The notes beneath the pieces are model-generated. The model made no database searches. It saw only the letters and a list, made by a program, of their open reading frames with translations, and had not been told where the DNA came from. From Rheinheimera sp. (GTDB lineage Bacteria; Pseudomonadota; Gammaproteobacteria; Enterobacterales; Alteromonadaceae), in NCBI RefSeq assembly GCF_030824435.1, contig NZ_JAVBXS010000021.1, forward strand, positions 1 to 64,000: DNA of 64,000 bases. Direction: 5' to 3'. The position numbers and the translations under genes are program-made. Below are positions 7,344-16,606 of the stretch, piece after piece. The first letter of the stretch is position 1, and each line of letters begins with the position of its first letter.

Positions 7344-10125
7344 GTGCCTGGCTGAGATCAGGTAAATCACTGATATCGGCCGGCTCCAGCGTCAACCTGT
7401 GGCTGACCCCTCTTAAATCCTGATAAGCCTGTTGCAGAGCACTGGCATCCGGTAATTTCATAATGCCACAAGCCGCTGCTGCATCCAGAATACGGATATT
7501 GTCACTGTATTGATAAAGCGGCGGAAAGGTTGCCGCATAAGCAAGTACCAGATACTGACTGATAAATTCCAGATCCACCACACCACCTGCAGTGTGTTTT
7601 ACTTCAGTATTGTCCAGTCCATGGTGCTCTCTGAGTTTTTGCCGCATTGAAAGTACGTCGTGTTTTAATTTGGTTAAATCCCGCTTTTTGCTCAGAATTT
7701 CCGCACGAATTTGGGCAAAACGTGCCGAGATAGTGGCATCACCATAAATCAGCCTGGTTCGCACCAGCGCCTGATGTTCCCAGGTCCAGGCGTCCTGCAA
7801 CAAATAATCGCGGTAGGTTTCAATATGCACAGTTAACAAACCGGCATTACCGGAGGGTCGCAGCCTGGTATCGACATCGTACAACACGCCACTGGCGGTG
7901 CGGGTGGTGCACAAATGCAAAATACGTTGCACCAGTTTTAAATAAAACTGCCGCGAATCAATGGCTTTGTCACCTGTAGTTTCGGTATTGGCATCACACT
8001 GATGTAAAAACACCAAATCTAAATCTGAACCATAACCCAGCTCCAGCCCACCCAGTTTGCCATAAGCAATAACGGCAAATTGTTTATCGCTGCCAGCGGC
8101 AAGACCGGCCGGATAACCGTATTTTTCCACCATTTGTTGCCAGGCCAGCTCCACCACTTTGTCCATCACGGCTTCAGCCAGCCAGGTTAAATGGTCGCTG
8201 ACTTTCATCAGCGGCAACATACCGCTGATGTCGGCGGCGGCAATACGCAGTTGTTGCGCCTGTTTATACTGGCGCAACGTTTCCATTAACAGCTCCAGAT
8301 CGTCTTCCGGCACCCGCAGCAGCTGCAAGCGCAGCCGGTCGTGGTAATCTGCCACTGTCGCCACCTGATAGAGCTGCTCAGGGTCGATTAACTCATCGAG
8401 CAACATCGGATAACGCGCCAGATGGGCCGACAACCAGCCACTGCGGGCACACAATTTTACTAACTGTTGTAACGCCGGCGGGTTTTCGTATAACAGTTCC
8501 AGATAAGCGGTGCGGCTGACAATTTGCCGGAACACTGCCAGCACCCGGTTTAACACCGCATTACCGGCTTTTTCCGCCGCCAGACCACTTAATAACATCG
8601 GCATAAGTTTGGCCAGCAAGTCGCGGCCACGTGGCCCAACTTTGCTTTTTTGACAATCAAGCTTAAATTGCTGCAAAGCTTCAATCAGGCTGCTGGCTTC
8701 TGCAACAGGCAGCCAGTCCACTTCGGCGGCCAGCTCAGGGGTGGGCAGTTCACTTTCCCACAACATACGACCGGCCAATAAATCTTCCGGCTCTGCTTTA
8801 TCTTCATGGGCTATGACTAATTTAAACTGCTGATGCACCCGCGCCATAGTAGCGCTGATGCGCGTCTGCAGCGCCTGCCAGTCTTTGTCACCACAAGATA
8901 ATACCAGCCGTTGCTGCGCCACGGCATCCAGCGGTAATGTTTGGGTTTGTTGATCGTCCATGCCCTGCAGCAGCTGCTCCAGCTGGCGCAACTGCAGATA
9001 ATCATCTTTAAGCTGTTGTACCTGTGGCGCAGTTAAAATTTCATTATCGGCCAGCGCCTGCAAAGCGCGGAAAATGGACTGTTGTTGCAACTGCGGAATA
9101 CGACCGCCGCGGATCAGCTGCAAGGTCTGCACTATAAATTCCACTTCACGGATCCCGCCGGCACCAAGCTTAATGTTGTCAGTGCGGTTACGGCGACGGT
9201 TTTCCTGCTCTATCAGCTGTTTCATGCGACGCAAAGATTCAATGGCCGAATAGTCGATATAACGCCGGTAGACAAAGGGTTTGAGCATCGCTTGCAGTTC
9301 GCTGGCATAAGGCTCTACCGGATTTAAAATACGCGCTTTGAGCATGGCGTATCTTTCCCAGTCGCGGCCCTGCGCCTGATAATAATCTTCAAAAGCGGCA
9401 AAACTGAGTACCAAAGGTCCGCTGTCACCAAAAGGCCGCAACCTCATATCAACCCGGTAGACAAAACCGTCCGCCGTCACCTGATGTAACAATGCAATCA
9501 GCTTTTGCCCAACTTTGGTATAAAACTGCGCATGATCACAACTGCGCCGCCCGCCCCTGGTTTCACCATGCTCCGGATACACCAGAATAAGGTCGATGTC
9601 GGAGGAGAAATTCAGCTCGCCGCCTCCCAATTTGCCCATACCTAAAATCAGTAGTGGCATAGGCAGCCCCTTGTCGTCCAGCGGCTGGCCCCATTGGCGC
9701 GCCACTTCGGCATAAGCAAAACGATAAGCAGCATTAATTAAGTTGTCGGCAAGAGTGGACACCCGCTGTAATGACAATTCAACTTTTTGCCGGTGCAGCA
9801 CATCATCGGCCAGAATGCGGCACAATTGTGCATTACGGTAATGGCGCAGCATTGTCATGGCCTGGCTTTCGCTCAGATGCTCGTCCAGTACCAAAGGCGG
9901 CGCCTCTTGCGCCAATAACAAAGCGGGTAACAAATTGGCTTGCTGCAGCAAAACCCGGCCGGCAAAACTGCTGCAACCAAGTAAATGTCGCAACTGCTGC
10001 TGCGCTGTTGCATCAAGTGTCACTGCTGGTGATAGCTGCTGCAGTTGTTGCAAAATGGCCTGGTATTGCAATACAACTTCGTCGTCTAACTTTGCCTGCT
10101 GCTCAGTCACGGCGGCCTCTGTCAT
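7297..10125 (-). CDS. glnE: Bifunctional glutamine synthetase adenylyltransferase/adenylyl-removing enzyme
   Basis: GlnE attaches and removes AMP on glutamine synthetase in response to PII and glutamine, tuning nitrogen assimilation. At 942 residues it matches the family (E. coli 946). Two nucleotidyltransferase domains are clear: the N-terminal adenylyl-removing site with GMGKLGGGELNFSSDIDLI at about residues 162-180, and the C-terminal adenylyl-transferring site with YGKLGGLELGYGSDLDLVFL at about 683-702. The invariant aspartates are present in both. Its ATG overlaps the TGA of ygiF by 4 bases, so the two are coupled; this gene pair is conserved in E. coli. Confidence 0.96.
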   Translation of the reverse strand: MTEAAVTEQQAKLDDEVVLQYQAILQQLQQLSPAVTLDATAQQQLRHLLGCSSFAGRVLLQQANLLPALLLAQEAPPLVLDEHLSESQAMTMLRHYRNAQLCRILADDVLHRQKVELSLQRVSTLADNLINAAYRFAYAEVARQWGQPLDDKGLPMPLLILGMGKLGGGELNFSSDIDLILVYPEHGETRGGRRSCDHAQFYTKVGQKLIALLHQVTADGFVYRVDMRLRPFGDSGPLVLSFAAFEDYYQAQGRDWERYAMLKARILNPVEPYASELQAMLKPFVYRRYIDYSAIESLRRMKQLIEQENRRRNRTDNIKLGAGGIREVEFIVQTLQLIRGGRIPQLQQQSIFRALQALADNEILTAPQVQQLKDDYLQLRQLEQLLQGMDDQQTQTLPLDAVAQQRLVLSCGDKDWQALQTRISATMARVHQQFKLVIAHEDKAEPEDLLAGRMLWESELPTPELAAEVDWLPVAEASSLIEALQQFKLDCQKSKVGPRGRDLLAKLMPMLLSGLAAEKAGNAVLNRVLAVFRQIVSRTAYLELLYENPPALQQLVKLCARSGWLSAHLARYPMLLDELIDPEQLYQVATVADYHDRLRLQLLRVPEDDLELLMETLRQYKQAQQLRIAAADISGMLPLMKVSDHLTWLAEAVMDKVVELAWQQMVEKYGYPAGLAAGSDKQFAVIAYGKLGGLELGYGSDLDLVFLHQCDANTETTGDKAIDSRQFYLKLVQRILHLCTTRTASGVLYDVDTRLRPSGNAGLLTVHIETYRDYLLQDAWTWEHQALVRTRLIYGDATISARFAQIRAEILSKKRDLTKLKHDVLSMRQKLREHHGLDNTEVKHTAGGVVDLEFISQYLVLAYAATFPPLYQYSDNIRILDAAAACGIMKLPDASALQQAYQDLRGVSHRLTLEPADISDLPDLSQALSLVQLSWQQVFAAE

Positions 10126-11078
10126 GCTTCACCTCCGGCAGCATGCTCCAGCGCTGTAACGTCCAGCAGCAGTTCCGACAACGCCAGCAACCACAAAGTC
10201 ATGGCTTGTCCGGGTTCGGCTTTTAAGGTTGCGGCTTGTGCCAGCAAGGGTTGTAATAGCTGTTGTTGTGTTGCCATGTTTTGCAGGCTTTGCTGCAACC
10301 ACAACCATTGTTGTTGTAATTCGGCGGCAAATGATGCGGCAAATTCGCCGGGCATTTGTTGTGCATGTTGTTGTAACCATAAATTCTGTAACAGTGCCCG
10401 CAGTTGTTGTGACAACGACAGCCCCTGTACCGGTGTTTGCCAGCTGAGTGGCTGTTGTTGCACCAAAGCATAACCGCGCTCGGCCTTGGACTGAAAACCC
10501 AGCGCCAAAGGCAACTGCTGACAAAGCGAACGTGCCAGCTGAAACAACAAAGCGGCATCACCGCTGACCAGCTCCAGTTCCAGCTCCAGTATCGGCTGGC
10601 TCTGGCCACCCGCTGTGACTTGCCCCTGATCCAGCACCGCCTCCAGCACAGTACCGTCGGCCAGAGTTAATAACGCACTTTGGCGGATAAAATCGGTGCG
10701 GAACATTTCCTGTAACTGTTGCTGCAGCGCGGCCACGTCAGTGCCTTCAGGCCAGATATGAGCGGGAAAAGCCGAGAGTTTTGGCAACACAGCATCACAA
10801 GGCACATTATATTCAGGCCTGATATGGGCAGCGCCCTGCTGCTGGCCTGCCAGCTTAATGGTTTGTTCAAACCGGCCTTTTTTCAGCCGGCTGCGCAAAC
10901 CGCTGTCATGGCGCCTGAACCACTGATCCGGCGTTTCAAAATATGCATTCAGCAATTGAGTGGGTTCAGCCAGTTCCACTTTAACAGCCAGCTGCTGCCA
11001 ACAACTGTGGATACGGGCCAATAAGGACTCAGACAGGGCTTCGGTCAGCCATAACTTTAATTCCACTTCGATACTCAT
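10122..11078 (-). CDS. ygiF: CYTH-domain inorganic triphosphatase (YgiF-like)
   Basis: A 318-residue CYTH enzyme, expected to hydrolyse inorganic triphosphate with Mg2+. The N-terminal EXEXK signature is present as IEVELKL at residues 3-9, followed by tunnel-lining charged residues (DSGLRSRLKK near 58; LELELELVSG near 168; KAERGYAL near 198). E. coli YgiF has 433 residues with a C-terminal CHAD domain. Here only about 110 residues follow the CYTH part; they are rich in glutamine and leucine and look helical, so CHAD is shortened or replaced. The gene precedes glnE with a 4-base overlap, as in E. coli. Confidence 0.85.
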   Translation of the reverse strand: MSIEVELKLWLTEALSESLLARIHSCWQQLAVKVELAEPTQLLNAYFETPDQWFRRHDSGLRSRLKKGRFEQTIKLAGQQQGAAHIRPEYNVPCDAVLPKLSAFPAHIWPEGTDVAALQQQLQEMFRTDFIRQSALLTLADGTVLEAVLDQGQVTAGGQSQPILELELELVSGDAALLFQLARSLCQQLPLALGFQSKAERGYALVQQQPLSWQTPVQGLSLSQQLRALLQNLWLQQHAQQMPGEFAASFAAELQQQWLWLQQSLQNMATQQQLLQPLLAQAATLKAEPGQAMTLWLLALSELLLDVTALEHAAGGEA

Positions 11079-11226
11079 ACGCTGCTCTTTGTTTTTTCTG
11101 CTGCTGCCAATGTCGGCAACATAGGATATAAGCCCTAAGCCAGCAAGTGTTTTTGCTTGTCAAGCGGTTAACAACTCCCTATGATCCAAGGCATTATTGC
11201 CGCCTCACGCTGGATGTGAAAAATTT

Positions 11227-11922
11227 ATGTCTGAAATGATTCGTTTTATGTTGCTGGGCACAGCCCTGACGTTAAGCCCGTTAAGTCTGGCACAACAAAG
11301 CCCAACCACCACCACTGCCGACCCCGCTGTAACCACCACTGAAGTGAACACCACAGAGCCAACAACAGCACTAACCCAGCCTGAAGCGGCTAAAACCAAT
11401 AACGAAAAACCGGCTTTTATTATCGACACTTTAAGCACGCCGGTACGTTCAGGCCCTGGCAACGAATACCGTACTATTTCTACAGTGCGGGCCGGTGAAA
11501 ATGTTACTTATATCGGCCAGAATCCGGCCAATGGTTTTATTAAGATCCGGGATGATGCCGGCACCGAAGGCTGGCTGAGCGGCGAATATATTACCTACAG
11601 CGCCAGCCCTAAATCTGATCTGGAAAGTTTAAAACAGCAGCTGAGCCAACAGGAAATGATGGTTGCCCAGTTTGAGCAAGAACGCAGCACGATACAAAAT
11701 GCGTTGAGTGCGGCAGAAGCTGCCCGCGATCAGGCGTTAAAAGAAGCTGAGCTGGCCAAACAAACCACAGCAGCTATTACCAAACAACTGGCGGAACAAA
11801 ACCCGCCGCTGGCACAAAATAAAATGGTGATTGGCGGTGGTATTCTGGCGGCGGGTTTATTATTGGGTTTAATTTTACCGGTCTTTATGCCAAACCGCCG
11901 TCGTAAAGACCGCTGGATGTAA
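11227..11922 (+). CDS. ygiM: Periplasmic SH3-domain protein, TIGR04211/YgiM family
   Basis: A 231-residue envelope protein of unknown function. A signal peptide ends near residue 22 (SPLSLAQQ), then a threonine-rich linker of about 40 residues. A bacterial SH3 domain covers about residues 65-125 (STPVRSGPGNEYRTISTVRA and GWLSGEYIT). A coiled-coil stretch follows at about 130-195, a transmembrane segment at about 203-221, and a basic end NRRRKDRWM. This is the exact YgiM layout. I chose the ATG at 11227 because it starts the signal peptide; a TTG 10 codons upstream is less plausible. It is divergent from ygiF-glnE. Confidence 0.88.
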   Translation: MSEMIRFMLLGTALTLSPLSLAQQSPTTTTADPAVTTTEVNTTEPTTALTQPEAAKTNNEKPAFIIDTLSTPVRSGPGNEYRTISTVRAGENVTYIGQNPANGFIKIRDDAGTEGWLSGEYITYSASPKSDLESLKQQLSQQEMMVAQFEQERSTIQNALSAAEAARDQALKEAELAKQTTAAITKQLAEQNPPLAQNKMVIGGGILAAGLLLGLILPVFMPNRRRKDRWM

Positions 11923-11958
11923 CTGCATTTATTGCATAAAGCTGTTTTAACTTATCAC

Positions 11959-11980
11959 AAAGGGAGCTCAGGCTCCCTTT
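11959..11980 (+). terminator. Intrinsic terminator after ygiM
   Basis: Arms AAAGGGAGC and GCTCCCTTT with a 4-base loop, followed by GTTGTT, 37 bases after the ygiM stop. Confidence 0.75.
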
Positions 11981-12028
11981 GTTGTTATGACCATGTTTGT
12001 TGTGATGACCATGTTGAGTTCGATTTAC

Positions 12029-12604
12029 TTAGCCAGCCGCCAGATAAGCGGCTTTTAACCAGCCTAACAGTTCAGCGTCAATTTCAGCAGCAGTGGCTAA
12101 CCGCAGTTTAAAATTACACATTTGGCCTGCCGGCAGTTTTTTTAACCTGGCATTTTCTGGCAACTCTTTAATATTCAGCCCTATTTCCAGCTGAGTGTTA
12201 GTGGCAGGTCCTATCATGGCAAACTGTTTTTTGCGCCGGTAACTGACATAGGTTTTTTTCGGTGCAGCGTCAAAATCACCAAATAATACAAGCTGTTGCA
12301 ACAACAGATCATGCAAAGGCCGCAGCGCTGCTTTAGCGCCTGTATACAGGCCATCCAGCACCTCAACGTCGCTGAGATCTGCCGCTGCTGCTGCCGACTG
12401 ACCATCAGACTGCCGTACGCTATGCACCAGCGTATTGGCGTCGCCGTGGCCCATACCAAGCTGGGTTTTTAGCATTGTCACCAGCTCGCCGTGTTTTTCC
12501 AAACCACTTTGGTTGATCAAAGTGGCCAGCTCAGCCAGGGTTTTACCGGTACGTTTTTCAATATTGGCCAGCTGAGTGGCGACCGCCTGTGATACATCTG
12601 CCAT
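12029..12604 (-). CDS. DUF4287/DUF5655-type protein
   Basis: A 191-residue soluble protein of unknown function. Residues 1-60 look like the DUF4287 domain (NIEKRTGKTLAELATLINQS, then KHGELVTMLKTQLGMGHGDAN). The C-terminal half (about 85-190) looks like DUF5655, with KKTYVSYRRKKQFAMIGPA and LEIGLNIKELP. DUF5655 is thought to be related to predicted nucleic-acid-binding folds, but nothing is proven. No signal peptide or membrane segment. A GGAGA site lies 7 bases before the ATG. It lies 197 bases downstream of the LysR gene on the same strand; that gap shows no clear terminator, so cotranscription is possible. Confidence 0.72.
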   Translation of the reverse strand: MADVSQAVATQLANIEKRTGKTLAELATLINQSGLEKHGELVTMLKTQLGMGHGDANTLVHSVRQSDGQSAAAAADLSDVEVLDGLYTGAKAALRPLHDLLLQQLVLFGDFDAAPKKTYVSYRRKKQFAMIGPATNTQLEIGLNIKELPENARLKKLPAGQMCNFKLRLATAAEIDAELLGWLKAAYLAAG

Positions 12605-12801
12605 CTGTTATCTCCGTGCTGTCACCACCACAACAAGGGTCATCAGCAGATATGCCGGCCTTTTGTGCTGCAGTGTGATAGGTAAAAGGTGTTGATATGC
12701 CCCTTGGGTATAAAACATTCGGCACCAAAGCACAATTTTCACCCCAAAACAGCCTGCATAACAGTGCAAAGTCAGACGCGCTGACGATTGGTTGCAGCAG
12801 C

Positions 12802-13680
12802 TTAAGGCACTAAAAACCGCAGATGACCAATAAAACAACGCGCCACAGGGCCCAGAGTGTCGGCATCATTAAAATTCAGATAAAAGGTGCTGCTGCGGCT
12901 GCTGCCGCGGGGTAACTGCAATGGCAACAAAGAGCCATCATCCAGATAAGGTTGTACCGCAGTGCGCGGCAACCAGGCAAAACCGAGGTTTTTGCGCAGT
13001 AACTCAATGGAAGTGCCAACATGACTGACGGTCCAGCGCTGTTCAGAGCCAAGCCAGCCCACGTCTTTTTTCTGCTCCTGTGCTGAGTCACGCAGCACTA
13101 TTTGCCGGCAGTTTTTTAACTCTTCCAGCGTTAACAAACGCTGAGGTAAGTTGAGCGGATGCGAAGGACTCGCCACTGCAATAAATTCCACCTGGCAAAT
13201 ATCTTCACTTAAGTTATCGGGCAAAGTAAAAGGCGACAAAGCAATTTCAGCTTTGCCCTGACTGAGTAGCTCATTGGCGCCGGTTAAAATGGTTTCCATC
13301 AGCTCAATACGAATCAAGGGGTACTCGCTGGACACTGCCGCCAGCGCCTGATAAAGCACATCTCGTGGAAAAGCTTCATCCACTGCTATATGTAAACTGG
13401 ACTCAACACCACTTTTTAAATTCAGCGCCACGTTTTCCATACGGCCGGCTTCGGCCAGCAAATAATTGACCCGGCGCAGCAGCTGTTCGCCGGCAGCCGT
13501 TAATTGGGTTTTGCGGCCTTCGGTCTGAAATAAGGTGACACCCAACAGCTCTTCCATTTTATGCACTGCATGGTGAATGGTGGATTGGCTTTTATAAATC
13601 ACCTCGGCAGCCTGCTGAAAACCACCCTGCTCGGCCACAGCTTTAAACATACGCCATTGTTCTATCGTGGAACGTGCCAT
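12802..13680 (-). CDS. LysR-family transcriptional regulator
   Basis: A 292-residue LysR regulator. The winged helix-turn-helix occupies residues 1-60 (MFKAVAEQGGFQQAAEVIYK and STIHHAVHKMEELLGVTLF), followed by the linker helix and the two-lobed effector domain from about residue 90. A GGAG ribosome site precedes the ATG at 13680. The target is unknown. Unlike most LysR genes it has no divergent neighbour: the TauE/SafE gene lies upstream on the same strand, so autoregulation with that permease is only a possibility. Confidence 0.9.
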   Translation of the reverse strand: MARSTIEQWRMFKAVAEQGGFQQAAEVIYKSQSTIHHAVHKMEELLGVTLFQTEGRKTQLTAAGEQLLRRVNYLLAEAGRMENVALNLKSGVESSLHIAVDEAFPRDVLYQALAAVSSEYPLIRIELMETILTGANELLSQGKAEIALSPFTLPDNLSEDICQVEFIAVASPSHPLNLPQRLLTLEELKNCRQIVLRDSAQEQKKDVGWLGSEQRWTVSHVGTSIELLRKNLGFAWLPRTAVQPYLDDGSLLPLQLPRGSSRSSTFYLNFNDADTLGPVARCFIGHLRFLVP

Positions 13681-13747
13681 AAAAAGTCTCCTGAAAATTT
13701 AGGCTATTACCACTGCAAGTGCCCAAGCCCGGAGCAACAAAAGCAGC

Positions 13748-14482
13748 TTAGCCGGATGGCCACAATAACTTCAGGCCAGCCAGCAGTAATAACAGATGCA
13801 CCAGCGGCAAAAAATGCCGGTCCTGCAGCCGTTGTTTTAACCAATAGCCCAACTGTACAGCGGCATAACACAAGGGCATAAAAGGCAAAGCCCACCACAA
13901 TAATTCCATTGTCAGCTGTTGTTGCACTATAAAAGCCGGTAGTTTGACCAGATTTAATACGGCAAAAAACAATGCTGAAGTGGCGATATATTCAGTGGCA
14001 GGCAATTTGCGCGCCAGCAAATGAATAGCCAGCGGCGGCCCGCCGGCATGTAATAAGGTAGAACTGACGCCACTGACAAAACCCATCAGCACAGCAACAG
14101 GCCGGCTTGCCAAAATTGCAGCCTGGCCGTGAAAACCACTAAAATACCGCAGCGCAAAAAGCACAGAACCACCGCCTATAACCCATTGCAACTGAGTGGC
14201 TGAAAGCAGCCCCAGCAATAACGCCGACACCAGCACACCCAGCACTGCTGCAGGTAATAATTGCCCTAATACAGCAAGGTTCCAGCATCGCCAGTATTTG
14301 CCCAGAGTAAAGAGATCCAGCCCTATCAATAGTGGCAACATCAACCCAAGGGCGGTGTTGGCATCAAATAGCAACAGCAGCAGTGGCATGGCCAACAAAC
14401 CCAAACCACCGGCAAATGCCGCTTTGGAAATACCAGATAACAACACCACAAAAGCCAGCAGCAAAGCCATTTCCAACGTCAT
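13748..14482 (-). CDS. TauE/SafE (TSUP) family membrane permease
   Basis: A 244-residue inner-membrane protein with about seven to eight predicted helices. The N-terminal repeat LALVVLLSGISKAAFAGGLGLL-like segment (about residues 9-32, given here approximately) and the second-repeat motif GFVSGVSSTLLHAGGPPLAI at about 133-152 are typical of TauE/SafE exporters of sulfonates, sulfite or other organic anions. The substrate cannot be told. AGAGGA precedes the ATG. It lies between a pirin gene upstream and a LysR gene downstream, all on the minus strand, with gaps of 165 and 67 bases. Confidence 0.85.
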   Translation of the reverse strand: MTLEMALLLAFVVLLSGISKAAFAGGLGLLAMPLLLLLFDANTALGLMLPLLIGLDLFTLGKYWRCWNLAVLGQLLPAAVLGVLVSALLLGLLSATQLQWVIGGGSVLFALRYFSGFHGQAAILASRPVAVLMGFVSGVSSTLLHAGGPPLAIHLLARKLPATEYIATSALFFAVLNLVKLPAFIVQQQLTMELLWWALPFMPLCYAAVQLGYWLKQRLQDRHFLPLVHLLLLLAGLKLLWPSG

Positions 14483-14647
14483 CTGCTTTTCCTCTACTGC
14501 TGGTTATATATTTGATTGTATTGCGTTTAATATAAATGCAACAATCTGGATTTTCCCAAGAAGTGCATAAAAACCGCCTTGCTGATAAAAAGTGCTTTTG
14601 CTCTTTCGCCAAAGCGGCCAGACAACACAGTCTGGCAAAGCGCCACA

Positions 14648-15343
14648 TCAGGCCGGCAAATCGAACCACAAAGCCCGCACATGATCAGCCCCTGCTTTGA
14701 CAACAAGTTGGTTTAGTTGCAGCAACTTCATACCATCACCAGGCAACAAAACCTGGTCTGCCAGCTGCAGCTCACCGTCAATCAGATGCAGGTAATAAGC
14801 CCGGCCCGGCACCACAGGCAAACTGAACTGTTGCTGTGGCAATAAAATCAGTTGTGACAGGCTGGCATTTTGTTTCATTTGCAAAGTGCCGTCGCGCCCA
14901 TCCGGTGTGATCACTGTGGTTAAACCCACAGCTTCACCAAAGTCTTTTTGCTGATAACCAGGTTCACCGTCAAGTACATTTGGCTGGATCCAAATCTGCA
15001 AAAACTGCAGTTTATCGCTGTTGCTGGCATTAAATTCACTATGGGAGATACCACGGCCAGCACTCATCAGCTGAAACTCACCGGCCGGCAAGGTTTTTTC
15101 ATTATCCGCCGAGTCTTTGTGCGCTATGGTGCCACTGAGCACATAACTGATAATTTCCATATTTTTATGGCTGTGGGTTTGAAAACCAGCCCCAGGCGCC
15201 ACTTCGTCATCGTTAATCACCCGAAGGGCAGAAAAGCCCATTTGTTGTGGGTTGTAATAATTGCCAAAAGAAAAAGTATGTTTACTCTTTAACCAGCCAA
15301 AATGGGCAGCACCCCGTTCATTGGCACGAATAATTTCAAACAT
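14648..15343 (-). CDS. Pirin family protein (YhhW-like)
   Basis: A bicupin protein of 231 residues, the same length as E. coli YhhW, a quercetin 2,3-dioxygenase. The metal-binding motif is visible as HSHKNMEIISYVL (three-residue spacing HxHxxxE near residues 57-64) with a further histidine in HSEFNAS near 103. The N-terminus FEIIRANERGAAHFGWLKSK is typical. I start at the ATG at 15343, which has GAGGAG 7 bases upstream; upstream in-frame starts have none. The role may be detoxification or redox sensing; the substrate is unknown. DoxX lies upstream on the same strand but a strong stem-loop separates them. Confidence 0.87.
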   Translation of the reverse strand: MFEIIRANERGAAHFGWLKSKHTFSFGNYYNPQQMGFSALRVINDDEVAPGAGFQTHSHKNMEIISYVLSGTIAHKDSADNEKTLPAGEFQLMSAGRGISHSEFNASNSDKLQFLQIWIQPNVLDGEPGYQQKDFGEAVGLTTVITPDGRDGTLQMKQNASLSQLILLPQQQFSLPVVPGRAYYLHLIDGELQLADQVLLPGDGMKLLQLNQLVVKAGADHVRALWFDLPA

Positions 15344-15461
15344 GGTTTTACTCCTCTGCCCGGTCGGGCGAGCTGATAACAGCGACCTCTGCACACCCAG
15401 GGCGCCAACTAACATGTCAATATCAGGCATGGTCACCACAACTGCATCAGCGACCTAAACA

Positions 15462-15483
15462 AACCGGTGCCTCAGCACCGGTT
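15462..15483 (-). terminator. Stem-loop after doxX-type gene
   Basis: Arms AACCGGTGC and GCACCGGTT with a 4-base loop, between the DoxX-type gene and the pirin gene. No strong U-tract follows on the minus strand. Confidence 0.6.
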
Positions 15484-15507
15484 GTCACCACCTTGCAAAC
15501 CGCAGTG

Positions 15508-15954
15508 TTATTTCAGTTTACTGGCCAAAAACTCATCGACAGACGCTTTGCCTGCACCGCTGAACATCAAAGATGCACTGGCTGCCAGCAGCGCCAAACC
15601 AAACTCATAACCGTTGTTGCTCATAAAAAGGCCATTGCTAAAGTGCACACTAAAAATGGCCACCAACATGGCGATACTGAGTGCAAAAGCTGCAGGGCGG
15701 GTGAGCAAACCAAGGATCAATGCCAGACCACCAAAAAATTCAGCAGCACCAGCCAAAAACGCCATCAGTACACCAGGCGCCAGACCAATACTTTCCATCC
15801 AGCCGCCAGTACCTTCCAGGCCATAACCGCCAAACCAGCCAAACAGCTTCTGCGCACCATGGGCGACAAAAATAATGCCCACCGGCACCCGCAACAGTAA
15901 TGCACCATAACCAGCATCAGTTGTTAATAAGTTTTTCAGCATTGAATTGTTCAT
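15508..15954 (-). CDS. DoxX family membrane protein
   Basis: A 148-residue inner-membrane protein with four predicted helices. The first helix carries LRVPVGIIFVAHGAQKLFGW and is followed by the GYGLEGTGGWME loop, both characteristic of DoxX. Members are linked to redox or thiol homeostasis and quinol oxidase subunits, but the role here is unknown. The ATG at 15954 has AAGGTGG about 6 bases upstream; an in-frame GTG three codons earlier overlaps that site and is less likely. The gene faces a long non-coding stretch upstream. Confidence 0.87.
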   Translation of the reverse strand: MNNSMLKNLLTTDAGYGALLLRVPVGIIFVAHGAQKLFGWFGGYGLEGTGGWMESIGLAPGVLMAFLAGAAEFFGGLALILGLLTRPAAFALSIAMLVAIFSVHFSNGLFMSNNGYEFGLALLAASASLMFSGAGKASVDEFLASKLK

Positions 15955-16606
15955 GGGTTCCACCTTATAAAATTCGTTAAAAATGACTGCGTTATTTGGT
16001 TTCGACAGTCATCGTTCTGTCGATGGTGTAACTATAGATGGGTTATTTAATTTAATAAATTGGATTAAATTTGATATTAGGTTCTAAAATTTAGAATTTA
16101 TAGCCAAGTGTTTGCTAAGGTAGCAGCTTCGGTGCGCTGTGGTTGGCGTTATGTCTGGGCTATGGTGCCTAAGCTGGGTTTATTGCTGGCAGATAGTTAA
16201 GCCGGATTTACTGCAGGTTATTGGTTTCATTGATGCTTGCGGCATCAGATAGCACCAGTGGTAAGGCGTTATAAATTCAACCAGATCAACGAAGCTTTAG
16301 CCGGCTAAAAAGTGGTCAGGCCCATGACCATATTGGGCAGGAAGACTGATATTGCTGGTGCTGCGGCCTTTGTGTTAATTGCGCTGCAGCGCTCAGCTCT
16401 TTTTCTTGCTGGCTGCAGCACCGCTGTTTGGTCCAGCCTACGCTGTTGTTGTATCCCCACAAGGCGGCCCCCTTTTGTTATTCAAAACGCGGTGATCTTA
16501 TTGCACCCAAAAACGGCCCAGATGTCTTACCAGTGTTTTTGCCCTGTCCAGTTCCATTTTTAGATACTAAACTGCACTTACCCCCCTAAGCAGAAGGATT
16601 TGCTTT
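15955..16606. other. Long non-coding interval with possible gene relic
   Basis: This 650-base interval separates the DoxX-type gene from a periplasmic binding protein. The first 130 bases are AT-rich and should hold the doxX promoter. The remainder has coding-like base composition but is broken by stops in all frames. One patch at about 16267-16345 translates to RYKFNQINEALAG, stop, KVVRPMTI, reminiscent of the C-terminus of medium-chain zinc dehydrogenases. I regard the interval as possible decayed coding sequence. Confidence 0.4.
16267..16345 (+). pseudogene. Possible relic of a medium-chain dehydrogenase C-terminus
   Basis: The plus strand reads RYKFNQINEALAG, then a TAA at 16306, then KVVRPMTILGRK. 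Many zinc-dependent alcohol dehydrogenases end in a pattern of the form (Y/F)-x-(L/F)-xx-(I/V)-N-x-A-(F/L)-xxxxxGK-V-x-x-P. The match is short and judged by eye. No N-terminal part with the zinc ligands was found nearby. Confidence 0.3.

Noticed and set aside
10129-10609. Several overlapping frames within ygiF
   Set aside because: They arise from runs of TTG/TGT/CAA codons for glutamine and leucine in ygiF; ygiF itself has the CYTH motif and the conserved link to glnE.
16312-16563. An 83-codon plus-strand frame before the binding-protein gene
   Set aside because: It begins with GTG inside the possible dehydrogenase relic, lacks a ribosome site and shows no domain after the first dozen residues.
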